Positions 45,581 through 53,593 of a DNA stretch of 64,000 nt are shown piece by piece. The stretch spans positions 620,001 through 684,000 of the forward strand of contig NZ_JAGHRC010000001.1 of the NCBI RefSeq assembly GCF_017743975.1, written 5' to 3'. This DNA comes from Ruegeria sp. R14_0 (GTDB taxonomy: Bacteria > Pseudomonadota > Alphaproteobacteria > Rhodobacterales > Rhodobacteraceae). The notes beneath the pieces were generated by a model. That model was given only the letters and a program-made list of their open reading frames with translations. It did not search any database and was not told the DNA's origin. Both the position numbers and the translations under genes were made by a program. The stretch's first letter is position 1. Every line of letters starts with the position of its first letter.

Positions 45581-46498
45581 ATGCCTCTGGAAATGAACCG
45601 CGACGTCTTCATCACCTGCGCTGTGACAGGCTCGGGTGGAACGCAGGATCGCAGCCCGCATGTGCCACGCTCGCCGAAGCAGATTGCCGAAAGCGCGATC
45701 GCGGCGTCCAAGGCTGGCGCGGCGATTGTCCACTGCCATGTGCGCGACCCCGAAACCGGTACGCCCAGCCGTCGTCTGGACCTGTATCGCGAGGTGACCG
45801 ACCGCATTCGCGAGGCCGAGGTGGATGTGGTTTTGAACCTGACCGCCGGGATGGGCGGCGACATCGTGTTTGGTGGCGTGGAAAGCCCGTTTCCCGTGAA
45901 CGAGGCTGGCACGGACATGATCGGCGCGTCCGAGCGGGTCGCTCATATCGCGGAATGCTTGCCCGAAATCTGCACGCTGGATTGCGGCACCATGAACTTT
46001 GCCGAGGCCGATTACGTCATGACCAATACCCCGGGCGCGCTGCGGGCGATGGGGAAGATGATGACGGATATGGGGGTGAAGCCCGAGATTGAGGCATTCG
46101 ACACCGGTCATCTGTGGTTTGCTAAACAACTGGTGAAAGAGGGGATTCTGGAGCCAAACGCCCTGGTTCAGCTATGCATGGGCGTTCCGTGGGGCGCACC
46201 CGATGATCTGAACACCTTCATGGCAATGGTGAACAACGTGCCTGATGAGTGGACCTTTAGTGCGTTCTCGCTAGGCCGGAACCAGATGGCCTATGCGTCG
46301 GCGGCTGTGCTGGCGGGTGGCAATGTGCGCGTCGGGTTGGAGGACAATCTGTGGCTGGACAAAGGCGTGTTGGCTGAAAACTGGCAGCTGGTTGAGCGGG
46401 CGAACACCATTGTCTCGAACATGGGTGCGCGGGTGATCGGCGCGCAGGAGGTGCGAGAGAAGCTGGGGCTGACCAAGCGGGCGCCGGTCGCGCGGTGA
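45581..46498 (+). CDS. BKACE (DUF849) 3-dehydrocarnitine cleavage enzyme
   Basis: 305 residues. The zinc HxH is in AAIVHCHVRDPETG and a TIM-barrel NLTAGMGGD follows. BKACE enzymes cleave beta-keto acids with acetyl-CoA; the carnitine member makes betainyl-CoA and acetoacetate from 3-dehydrocarnitine (called CdhC in Pseudomonas). The substrate is assigned from the neighbouring carnitine dehydrogenase and CdhR-like regulator rather than from binding-site residues. Start at MPLEMNRDVFITCAVTG with GGGGAAA before it; a MNRD start four codons on is possible. Confidence 0.85.
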   Translation: MPLEMNRDVFITCAVTGSGGTQDRSPHVPRSPKQIAESAIAASKAGAAIVHCHVRDPETGTPSRRLDLYREVTDRIREAEVDVVLNLTAGMGGDIVFGGVESPFPVNEAGTDMIGASERVAHIAECLPEICTLDCGTMNFAEADYVMTNTPGALRAMGKMMTDMGVKPEIEAFDTGHLWFAKQLVKEGILEPNALVQLCMGVPWGAPDDLNTFMAMVNNVPDEWTFSAFSLGRNQMAYASAAVLAGGNVRVGLEDNLWLDKGVLAENWQLVERANTIVSNMGARVIGAQEVREKLGLTKRAPVAR

Positions 46499-46502
46499 AT
46501 CA

Positions 46503-46557
46503 CCTGGGATATGGGGGCCAGCCCCCAAACCCCCGGAGTATTTTTGAAAAGATGAAA
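46503..46557 (+). repeat. Dispersed intergenic repeat, copy 4
   Basis: A small hairpin (GGGGGCCAGCCCCC) is followed by CCCCCGGAGTATTTTTGAAA; its core GAGTATTTTTGAAAAGATGAA is identical to copy 1. It lies between the BKACE and dehydrogenase genes and could reduce readthrough. Confidence 0.75.
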
Positions 46558-46583
46558 AGACGTACTTGGACAGGCGGGATGGC

Positions 46584-48047
46584 ATGAAAACAGCAGCTAT
46601 CATAGGTGGCGGCGTAATCGGTGGCGGATGGGCTGCTCGGTTTCTTCTGAACGGCTGGGATGTCCGGGTGTTCGACCCTGATCCCGAGGCCGAGCGCAAG
46701 ATTGGCGAGGTTCTGGAGAATGCGCGTCGGTCTTTGCCGGGGCTCAGCGATGTGCCTTTGCCGCCTGAGGGCGCTTTGACGTTCCACGACGAGCTGGCGG
46801 ACGCCGTTCAGGGGGCGACCTGGATTCAGGAAAGCGTACCAGAGCGTTTGGACCTGAAGCTGAAGGTTTACAAAGGGTTGCAGGAGGCCTGTGACCCGCA
46901 TGCGATCATCGGATCGTCCACCAGCGGGTTCAAGCCATCCGAGTTGCAGGAGGGCGCTCTGCGACCGGAGCAGATCGTGGTGACGCACCCGTTTAACCCG
47001 GTTTACCTGCTGCCGTTGATCGAGCTGGTTCCGACCGACAAGAACCCGCCCGAGATGATCAAGCGGGCGCAGGACTTGTTGAAATCTGTGGGTTTCTTCC
47101 CGCTGCACATCAAAAAAGAGATCGACGCGCATATTGCCGATCGGTTCCTTGAGGCTGTGTGGCGCGAGGCGCTGTGGCTGGTCAAGGACGGCATTGCTAC
47201 GACCGAAGAGGTCGATGAGGCCATTCGTATGGGGTTTGGCATCCGTTGGGCTCAGATGGGCTTGTTCGAGACCTATCGTGTGGCGGGCGGTGAGGCCGGG
47301 ATGCGGCATTTCATGGCGCAATTCGGCCCGGCGTTGAAATGGCCCTGGACCAAGCTGATGGACGTGCCGGAATTCACGGATGAGCTGGTTGATATGATCG
47401 CGGATCAGTCGGATGCGCAGTCGGGCATGCACTCGATCCGTGAACTTGAACGGATTCGCGACAACAACCTTGTCGGGATGATGCGGGCGTTGAAAGCGCA
47501 GAACTATGGGGCCGGCGCGGTGCTGAACCAGCATGATGCTGCGCTGAAGCCGGGTGCCTTGCCAACGATGGAGCGAGCCGATCTGAGCCAGCCGATCCTG
47601 ACCCTGTCACGTGCCGTTCCGCTAGACTGGACCGACTATAACGGCCACATGAACGAGGCACGCTATCTGGAAGCCTTTGCCGCAGCCACCGACCGGTTCA
47701 TGGAGATCATGGGCTGCGATGCGGACTATATCTCATCAGGTGGAAGCTACTTCACCGCTGAGAATCACATTCGGTATATCGACGAAGTGCATGCGGGTGC
47801 GAAGATCGAAGTGCGGACTCAGCTGTTGCTGGGGCAGGGTAAGAAACTGCACGTGTTCCACTCGATGTATCAGGGGGACAAGCTGCTGGCCACGGGCGAG
47901 AGCTTCTTGTTGCATGTCAGTCTGGAAACACGTCGTCCCAGTGCCCCATCAGCCGAGATCGAAGCGGCTATGGCTCGCATCGCCGAAGCGCAGGCTGGCT
48001 TGCCGTATCCCGAGGGTGCCGGGGCCGCGATCCGCAAACCGGCATGA
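46584..48047 (+). CDS. L-carnitine dehydrogenase fused to a betainyl-CoA thioesterase
   Basis: 487 residues in two parts. Residues about 1-310 are a 3-hydroxyacyl-CoA-dehydrogenase-like NAD enzyme: Rossmann motif AAIIGGGVIGGGWAARF, VVTHPFNPVYLLPLIELV and FLEAVWREALWLVKDG. Residues about 340-480 are a hotdog thioesterase (VPLDWTDYNGHMNEARYLEA, with catalytic-type Asp/His). The first oxidises L-carnitine to 3-dehydrocarnitine and the second would hydrolyse betainyl-CoA to glycine betaine. In Pseudomonas these are separate CdhA and CdhB. I start at MKTAAIIGGG. The stop overlaps the SDR start by ATGA. Confidence 0.88.
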   Translation: MKTAAIIGGGVIGGGWAARFLLNGWDVRVFDPDPEAERKIGEVLENARRSLPGLSDVPLPPEGALTFHDELADAVQGATWIQESVPERLDLKLKVYKGLQEACDPHAIIGSSTSGFKPSELQEGALRPEQIVVTHPFNPVYLLPLIELVPTDKNPPEMIKRAQDLLKSVGFFPLHIKKEIDAHIADRFLEAVWREALWLVKDGIATTEEVDEAIRMGFGIRWAQMGLFETYRVAGGEAGMRHFMAQFGPALKWPWTKLMDVPEFTDELVDMIADQSDAQSGMHSIRELERIRDNNLVGMMRALKAQNYGAGAVLNQHDAALKPGALPTMERADLSQPILTLSRAVPLDWTDYNGHMNEARYLEAFAAATDRFMEIMGCDADYISSGGSYFTAENHIRYIDEVHAGAKIEVRTQLLLGQGKKLHVFHSMYQGDKLLATGESFLLHVSLETRRPSAPSAEIEAAMARIAEAQAGLPYPEGAGAAIRKPA

Positions 48048-48805
48048 GCGGGCGCGTTCTGATCACGGCCGGCGCTTCGGGCGTTGGCCGTGCCATGGCC
48101 GAAGCGTTTGATGACGCGGGCGCGCAAGTTTGGGTGGCGGATGTCGATCCCAAGGCTCTGTCGAACTGCCCTGACCATTGGCGGCGATCTGAGGTAAATG
48201 TCGTGGATGAATCGGCGGTTTCAGTCTTGTTTGGTGAGATCGAAGCGGAATGGGGCGGGTTGGATACGCTTTGCGCCAATGCCGGGATCGCGGGACCGAC
48301 CGCGCTGGTCGAAGACGTCGCGCTGGAGGAGTGGCGCTTGTGTCTGGCGGTAAACCTTGAGGGGGCGTTCCTGTGTGCTAAATACGCCTCTCCGCTGATG
48401 AAGCGCCAGGGCAGCGGGGCGCTGGTCATCACGTCGTCAACCGCCGGGCAATATGGCTATCCCAACCGCGCGCCGTATGCGGCCGCGAAATGGGGGATGA
48501 TCGGTCTGGCCAAAACCCTGGCGATGGAACTGGGCCCACATGGCGTGCGATGCAACGCGATCTGTCCGGGCGCGGTTGAGGGCCCCCGCATGGAGGGCGT
48601 GCTGCACCGCGAGGCGCAAGCCAAGGGAATGACCCGGGATCAGGTCTATGCAGGTTACGCTTCGGGCACCTCGATGGGGCGTTTTGTCGAAGGGCGGGAC
48701 ATCGCGAATATGGCGGTGTTCCTGGCCTCAGACGCAGCTCGGTTGGTGTCGGGGCAGGTAATTGCCGTCGACGGGCATACGGTCAACCCGGACCCAAAGG
48801 TTTAA
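48044..48805 (+). CDS. SDR-family oxidoreductase in the carnitine operon
   Basis: 253 residues. The NAD motif is TAGASGVGRAMAE (first Gly replaced by Ala), and the active site is in TSSTAGQYGYPNRAPYAAAK (Ser and YxxxK). PGAVEGPRMEGVL and the family end SGQVIAVDGH follow. The ATGA overlap with the dehydrogenase-thioesterase gene implies a part in the same pathway, perhaps 3-hydroxybutyrate or acetoacetate handling or oxidation of a carnitine stereoisomer; this is inference. The stop shares bases with the convergent small gene. Confidence 0.82.
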   Translation: MSGRVLITAGASGVGRAMAEAFDDAGAQVWVADVDPKALSNCPDHWRRSEVNVVDESAVSVLFGEIEAEWGGLDTLCANAGIAGPTALVEDVALEEWRLCLAVNLEGAFLCAKYASPLMKRQGSGALVITSSTAGQYGYPNRAPYAAAKWGMIGLAKTLAMELGPHGVRCNAICPGAVEGPRMEGVLHREAQAKGMTRDQVYAGYASGTSMGRFVEGRDIANMAVFLASDAARLVSGQVIAVDGHTVNPDPKV

Positions 48806-48984
48806 CCCTGATTGGGACCGCGTATCTGGCGGATCGACTGGCGGACCGCCTGCCAATCGCGGGCTTGGTCCATGTTCCCCGCGGCTTCGCATTCGCGCAT
48901 TTTCTGCGCGGCTTCCGCCTCGGCCTGGTCTCCGTGGGCCGAATATAGGGCCCGGGCGTATTGAGCGGTTTTCAGTGCGTCCAT
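48802..48984 (-). CDS. Small soluble helical protein, unknown
   Basis: 60 residues, Ala/Gln/Glu-rich and predicted helical (MDALKTAQYARALYSAHGDQ, AEAEAAQKMRECEAAGN, QARDWQAVRQSIRQI). It is kept because GGAGGAG lies 9 bases before the ATG and I recall similar short proteins in Rhodobacteraceae. No domain is known. The stop codon TAA overlaps the opposite-strand SDR stop. Confidence 0.65.
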   Translation of the reverse strand: MDALKTAQYARALYSAHGDQAEAEAAQKMRECEAAGNMDQARDWQAVRQSIRQIRGPNQG

Positions 48985-49078
48985 TCCTGTGCTCCTCCGT
49001 CTGGGATCGGATTGCCTGAAGGTTCGCGCCCAACGACAGTAACACAGGATGACCCAGCTTGCATCTTTGGCATTATGT

Positions 49079-49942
49079 TCAAGCGGGAATCGCCGATCGC
49101 AGATGTCTGAGATGATCGGGAAAATCCCGGGCGGTCACATCCGCTTCGCGTACTAACGTATCGAAATGACGACTAAATATCTCGATTCGATCGCGGTCGC
49201 GAAAGGCCATGTAATGGCTGCCTGCGTAGAACACGCATAGCAGAGGACCAAAGATGGTCACCGGTGCAGAGTAGAGGCGTTTCGCGTCGAACAGATAGAT
49301 GCGCATCCGGGGATAAAGCTGCTCGCACAGTTCAAGCAGATGATCGATCTGGTTCAGGCGGATGTTGGGGCAAAGACCCTCGTAGTATCCGGTTGCGCGG
49401 GCAAAGCTGTCCAATTCGAACAGGGGCATCGCGATTTCATAGTCCGATTGCGCGCTGCGCATCCATGTCAGGCGGTCGGCTGAGGCGCCGATGGCCTGAT
49501 CTGCCGTGCGGCCCAGATGCGGGGCGTATTCCCACTCCAATACCGCGCGCGTCTTCAGCATGTCGGGCAGGGTGGCCGGGACATATCGGATCTTGTATCC
49601 GGCGGCCTCTTGGTGCCACTCGAAAATCCGTTCATCGACCAGTGCACGCGGGGCCTCGGTCATGCTGAGCGAACTGGCCAGCAACTCGGCCGCGCTTTCG
49701 GGGCGATCCGACAGGCTAAGCAACCAATCCGCCGATACTCCAAGCGCCGAGGCGCAGCTGCCGACCACATGGGCGTTGGGCAGGCGTGCGCCTTCACCGG
49801 TCAACAACTGGGACACGGTCGAGCGGTCCACGCCAATATCCCGGGCAAGTGCGCTTTGGCTCACATGCTGTTCTTCCATGGCGCGGGCAAGGCGCAGTCG
49901 GAACTGTGCGGCGCGGTCTCGTTTGTCTATTTTATCCTGCAT
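49079..49942 (-). CDS. XRE-family transcriptional regulator with C-terminal sensor-like domain
   Basis: 287 residues. A helix-turn-helix of the Cro/CI type lies at about residues 14-70 (LRLARAMEEQHVSQSALARD, GVDRSTVSQLLTGEG). The rest, about 200 residues, has no family I can name; it includes a Trp/Tyr-rich middle segment and VTIFGPLLCVFYAGSHYMAF, which look like a folded sensor or effector domain. A palindrome GTGATAAATATCAC lies 4 bp upstream of the start codon. No Shine-Dalgarno is visible, so the mRNA may be leaderless or autoregulated there. Confidence 0.8.
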   Translation of the reverse strand: MQDKIDKRDRAAQFRLRLARAMEEQHVSQSALARDIGVDRSTVSQLLTGEGARLPNAHVVGSCASALGVSADWLLSLSDRPESAAELLASSLSMTEAPRALVDERIFEWHQEAAGYKIRYVPATLPDMLKTRAVLEWEYAPHLGRTADQAIGASADRLTWMRSAQSDYEIAMPLFELDSFARATGYYEGLCPNIRLNQIDHLLELCEQLYPRMRIYLFDAKRLYSAPVTIFGPLLCVFYAGSHYMAFRDRDRIEIFSRHFDTLVREADVTARDFPDHLRHLRSAIPA

Positions 49943-49945
49943 GTG

Positions 49946-49959
49946 GTGATAAATATCAC
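49946..49959. promoter_or_regulatory. Palindrome overlapping the XRE regulator start region
   Basis: GTGATA-AA-TATCAC is a perfect 6-bp inverted repeat with a 2-base centre. Its place immediately before the regulator's ATG suggests a self-repression site. Confidence 0.4.
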
Positions 49960-50001
49960 AGATGATGAGTTTTGTTAATCATATTCAGAATTTTCAAACT
50001 G

Positions 50002-50012
50002 GGGTCAGACCC
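50002..50012 (+). repeat. GGGTCAGACCC hairpin
   Basis: GGGTC-A-GACCC followed by GTATTTTTTAAAA in an AT-rich 100-bp patch. The motif resembles the GGGGTCAGA ends associated with REP/RAYT elements in other bacteria; no RAYT gene is present. Confidence 0.4.
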
Positions 50013-50049
50013 GTATTTTTTAAAATATAACAACAATATGGGTGACGGA

Positions 50050-50253
50050 ATGGAAACGCGACGAAGATCGGTCGTGAAGGCAGTGCTGTGGAATGCGATG
50101 GGCTTGGCCGTGATGACGGTGGTGGGTCTGGTCGCGACGGGCTCGGCAGCCGTAGGCGGAACACTGGCGATTGTGAACACCGCAATCGGCCTGACGATGT
50201 ATGTGATCTACGAGCGCGTGTGGGCGGGTATCTCGTGGGGCAGAAATGTCTGA
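50050..50253 (+). CDS. DUF2061 family membrane protein
   Basis: 67 residues. METRRRSVVKAVLWNAMGLA and two hydrophobic helices with TAIGLTMYVIYERVW at the end fit the DUF2061 family of small inner-membrane proteins. Its 3' end overlaps the desaturase start by 8 bp, so they are translationally linked. An ATG four codons upstream (50038) is the alternative start; the family usually begins at METR. Function unknown. Confidence 0.8.
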   Translation: METRRRSVVKAVLWNAMGLAVMTVVGLVATGSAAVGGTLAIVNTAIGLTMYVIYERVWAGISWGRNV

Positions 50254-51130
50254 GCGTCCGGGACCCGAGTGGGGCACTTTCGCCCTGATCCTCGTGTGTT
50301 ATGCGGTGTGGCTCATGGTGGTTTTCACATTGCCGGTCTGGCTTGCAATTCCAGCCATGGGACTGGTCGCGGCGCTGCATTCGTCGCTGACACATGAGGC
50401 GCTGCACGGCCACCCGTTCCGCACTCGTTGGCTGAATGAGGCGCTGATGGCGCTGCCGCTGACTTTGTTCATCCCGTACAACCGGTTCCGCGACCTGCAT
50501 CTGGCGCACCACCGCGATGCGACGCTGACCGACCCTTATGACGACCCCGAGTCGAACTATCTGGATCCCAAGGTCTGGAACGCTCTGACGGGGTGGCAGC
50601 GGAAACTGCTGCGGGCGAATAACACGTTGCTTGGGCGTATGGTTCTGGGGCCGGCGATCGGCCAGTATACGTTCCTGCGCGATGAGTTGCGCGGGGCCAT
50701 GCGCGGGGATGGGGCCATACTGCGGGCCTGGGCGCTTCACTTGGTCGGAGTGGCCGTCGTTCTGTGGATCGTATCTCAGTCCCCGATGCCGATTTGGGCC
50801 TTTGTGCTGTCGGCTTACATCGGGTTGGGGCTGGTCAAGATTCGCACCTTTCTGGAACACCGGGCGCACGAGAATTCCAGTGCCCGCACTGTGATCGTGG
50901 AAGATCGGGGGCCTTTGGCTTTTCTGTTTTTGAACAACAACCTACACGTCGTTCATCACATGAACCCAGGTGCGCCATGGTATCGATTGCCTGCGCTGTA
51001 TCGTGCGGGAAAGGATCGCTATCTGGCCAGCAATGAAGCCTACGTGTACCGCTCCTACGGGCAGGTTTTCCGCTCGTACTTCTGGCGCGCGAAAGATCCG
51101 GTGGCGCATCCGCTCTGGCCAAAGGGTTGA
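50246..51130 (+). CDS. Membrane fatty acid desaturase family protein
   Basis: 294 residues. The three His boxes are HEALHGH (50-56), HLAHH (85-89) and HVVHH (near residue 232), with hydrophobic helices between them. It is a di-iron oxygen-dependent desaturase or hydroxylase of lipid or carotenoid chains; the substrate is unknown. It is a distant relative of the desaturase at 16098-17000. It overlaps the DUF2061 gene by 8 bp and precedes a permease gene by 21 bp. Confidence 0.85.
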   Translation: MSERPGPEWGTFALILVCYAVWLMVVFTLPVWLAIPAMGLVAALHSSLTHEALHGHPFRTRWLNEALMALPLTLFIPYNRFRDLHLAHHRDATLTDPYDDPESNYLDPKVWNALTGWQRKLLRANNTLLGRMVLGPAIGQYTFLRDELRGAMRGDGAILRAWALHLVGVAVVLWIVSQSPMPIWAFVLSAYIGLGLVKIRTFLEHRAHENSSARTVIVEDRGPLAFLFLNNNLHVVHHMNPGAPWYRLPALYRAGKDRYLASNEAYVYRSYGQVFRSYFWRAKDPVAHPLWPKG

Positions 51131-51151
51131 TTTGTCGACACAAGGGGCTCC

Positions 51152-52054
51152 ATGAGTTTGTGGATTCCCGTCACCATTGCCGCCGCTGCGTTTCAGACCG
51201 TGCGGTTCATGCTGCAAAAGTCGCTCAGCACTGTAAAGCTTTCGGCAGCGGGGGCGACCTTTGCGCGCTTTGCCTATTCCATGCCTCTGGCTGTGCTGGG
51301 ACTGATCGTGGCGATGCAGGTCACAGGTTTCAGCCTGCCGCCTCTGACCGGGCGGTTCTGGTTTTTTGCAATGATCGGTGGAACGACGCAGATTCTGGCG
51401 ACCATTTGCGTCGTGGCGTTGTTCAAGCAGCGCAACTTCGCGGTTGGTATCACGTTCAAAAAGACTGAGGTCATCCAAACGGCCATCGTCGGTTTTCTGG
51501 TGTTGGGCGACCAGGTGTCGGCAGGCGCCTTGTTCGCCATCGTTGTGGGTTTGATGGCGGTTTTGCTGTTGTCAAAAAATCCCGGTGGTGACGGGGTTTG
51601 GTGGACGCACCTCACCAACCGGGCATCGCGGCTTGGGTTGGGCTCAGGCGTTCTGTTTGCCTTCTCATCTGTCAGCTATCGGGGTGCTTCATTGGAACTG
51701 GGTGATATTGACGCCTGGTACCGGGCGTTGATCACGCTGGCCGTCGTGGTCACATTCCAGTTTCTCAGCATGGGGCTGTGGCTGCTGTGGCGTGATAGGG
51801 CAGAATTGCGCGCGGTCTGGCAGACGCGCAGGACCGGCGTTTTTGTTGGACTCACAAGCCTTTGCGGGTCGTTCTGCTGGTTCTTGGCGTTCACGCTGCA
51901 AAACGCGGCCTATGTCAAAGCGCTGGGGCAGGTCGAGCTGATCCTCAGCCTGTTTGCCTCGATCCTGTTTTTTCGCGAAAGCATAACCCGGCGTGAGATC
52001 GCCGGGATGGCATTGCTTGGTGTGTCGATATTGGCGCTGGTACTGGCGATTTAG
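51152..52054 (+). CDS. EamA/DMT-family permease
   Basis: 300 residues, ten helices in two EamA halves (TIAAAAFQTVRFMLQKSLST at the start; FRESITRREIAGMALLGVSI at the end). FKKTEVIQTAIVGFLVLGD closes the first repeat. Substrate not assignable. It is probably the third gene of the DUF2061-desaturase unit. Its TAG stop shares bases with the stop of the convergent helicase gene. Confidence 0.82.
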   Translation: MSLWIPVTIAAAAFQTVRFMLQKSLSTVKLSAAGATFARFAYSMPLAVLGLIVAMQVTGFSLPPLTGRFWFFAMIGGTTQILATICVVALFKQRNFAVGITFKKTEVIQTAIVGFLVLGDQVSAGALFAIVVGLMAVLLLSKNPGGDGVWWTHLTNRASRLGLGSGVLFAFSSVSYRGASLELGDIDAWYRALITLAVVVTFQFLSMGLWLLWRDRAELRAVWQTRRTGVFVGLTSLCGSFCWFLAFTLQNAAYVKALGQVELILSLFASILFFRESITRREIAGMALLGVSILALVLAI

Positions 52055-53409
52055 CCTGCGCGGCGCTCATCAAAGCTCAGCGCGATGAAGCTGGGCAGGT
52101 GATCGCCCATGCCGACAACCGCTGGCCCGCCGTCGTCCCGGCGGCCACGACCTTTGGAGTCCTTGTCCTTTTTGCGGTCGCCGCGTTTGCTGTCGGTTTT
52201 CTTGCCTTCGGGAGATTTGGCTTTCTTCTCGGGCTTTTGTGCTTCTTCCTTGGGCTCATCCTTGATCGGGTTTTCGATCCGCGGGATGTCCTTTTGAATC
52301 AGCTTTTCGATCGCATCCAGCGCCTTTTCATCACGCTTCGAACAGATGGTGATGGCTTTGCCCTCACGCCCGGCGCGACCCGTACGGCCAATGCGGTGCA
52401 CGTAGTCTTCGGCATGGCCGGGAACATCGAAGTTGAACACGTGGCTGACCGAAGGAATGTCCAGACCACGGGCAGCAACATCGGACGCGACCAGAAGACG
52501 AAGTGAGCCATCACGGAATCCGTCCAGCGTTTTCATACGCTGCGACTGATCCAGATCGCCGTGAATGGCAGCGGCGTTGTAGCCGTATTTCTTCAGCGAT
52601 TTCGCACAGATATCCACATCTGTCTTACGATTGCAGAAGATGATCGCATTGGTGCATTTTTCGCCCTCGGCGTCGATCAGCGCGCGCAGAGTCTTGCGCT
52701 TGGCGCTGGCCTCACGATCACGGCGGCCGCCTTTGAACATCACCACGCCCTGTTCGATGGTCTCGGACGCGGTGGCCTGGCGGGCGACCTCGATCCGAGC
52801 GGGCGCGGACAGGAAGGTGTCGGTGATCCGCTCAATCTCGGACGCCATGGTGGCCGAGAAGAACAGGGTCTGACGGGTGAATGGCGTCAGCGAGAAGATG
52901 CGTTCGATATCTGGGATGAACCCCATGTCCAGCATCCGGTCGGCCTCATCCACCACCATGATCTGAACGCCGGTCAGTAGCAGCTTGCCGCGTTCGAAAT
53001 GGTCCAGCAGACGGCCCGGAGTGGCGATCAGAACGTCCACGCCCCGGTCGATCAGTGCCTCTTGTTCCTTGAAACTGACACCGCCGATCAACAGCGCCTT
53101 AGTCAGTTTCAGGTGCTTGGTGTAGGTATCAAAGTTTTCCGCGACCTGTGCGGCCAGTTCCCGCGTTGGGCACAACACCAGCGAACGCGGCATCCGCGCA
53201 CGGGCGCGGCCACGGGCCAGCAGTGTGATCATCGGCAGGGTAAAGCTGGCGGTCTTGCCAGTACCGGTCTGAGCGATCCCCAGCACATCGCGCCCTTCAA
53301 GCGCGGGGGGGATGGCGCCCTCCTGAATCGGGGTGGGCGTTTCGTATCCGGCTTCCTCAATGGCTTTGAGGACCTTCGGGTTCAGGTTCAGTTCGTTGAA
53401 TTTTGTCAT
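52051..53409 (-). CDS. DEAD-box RNA helicase (RhlE-like)
   Basis: 452 residues. Q motif TPTPIQEGAIPPAL, Walker A AQTGTGKTA, DEAD in VVDEADRMLD, SAT in LFFSATMASEI, and HRIGRTGRAGREG of motif VI are all present. The last 85 residues are a Lys/Arg/Glu-rich low-complexity tail (EEAQKPEKKAKSPEGKK) that would add RNA affinity. It unwinds RNA in ribosome assembly or decay. I start at MTKFNELNL (53409); the longer frame lacks conserved residues. No good Shine-Dalgarno is visible. Confidence 0.9.
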   Translation of the reverse strand: MTKFNELNLNPKVLKAIEEAGYETPTPIQEGAIPPALEGRDVLGIAQTGTGKTASFTLPMITLLARGRARARMPRSLVLCPTRELAAQVAENFDTYTKHLKLTKALLIGGVSFKEQEALIDRGVDVLIATPGRLLDHFERGKLLLTGVQIMVVDEADRMLDMGFIPDIERIFSLTPFTRQTLFFSATMASEIERITDTFLSAPARIEVARQATASETIEQGVVMFKGGRRDREASAKRKTLRALIDAEGEKCTNAIIFCNRKTDVDICAKSLKKYGYNAAAIHGDLDQSQRMKTLDGFRDGSLRLLVASDVAARGLDIPSVSHVFNFDVPGHAEDYVHRIGRTGRAGREGKAITICSKRDEKALDAIEKLIQKDIPRIENPIKDEPKEEAQKPEKKAKSPEGKKTDSKRGDRKKDKDSKGRGRRDDGGPAVVGMGDHLPSFIALSFDERRAG

Positions 53410-53593
53410 GTATGTCCGGTTTTTGCGGACACTAGACCTGGCCCGCGCGTCAATGGAGTGCCGGGCCCGGATGGCCATGCGCTGTCAGGCACATTTCGGC
53501 TTTGCGCGGACATAACAAAATCATGAGGCAGGGTCAAATGAAGAGCCTTTAACCTAACGTCGCCAAAGGCCGCTGCTGATTTTGCGCAACAAT

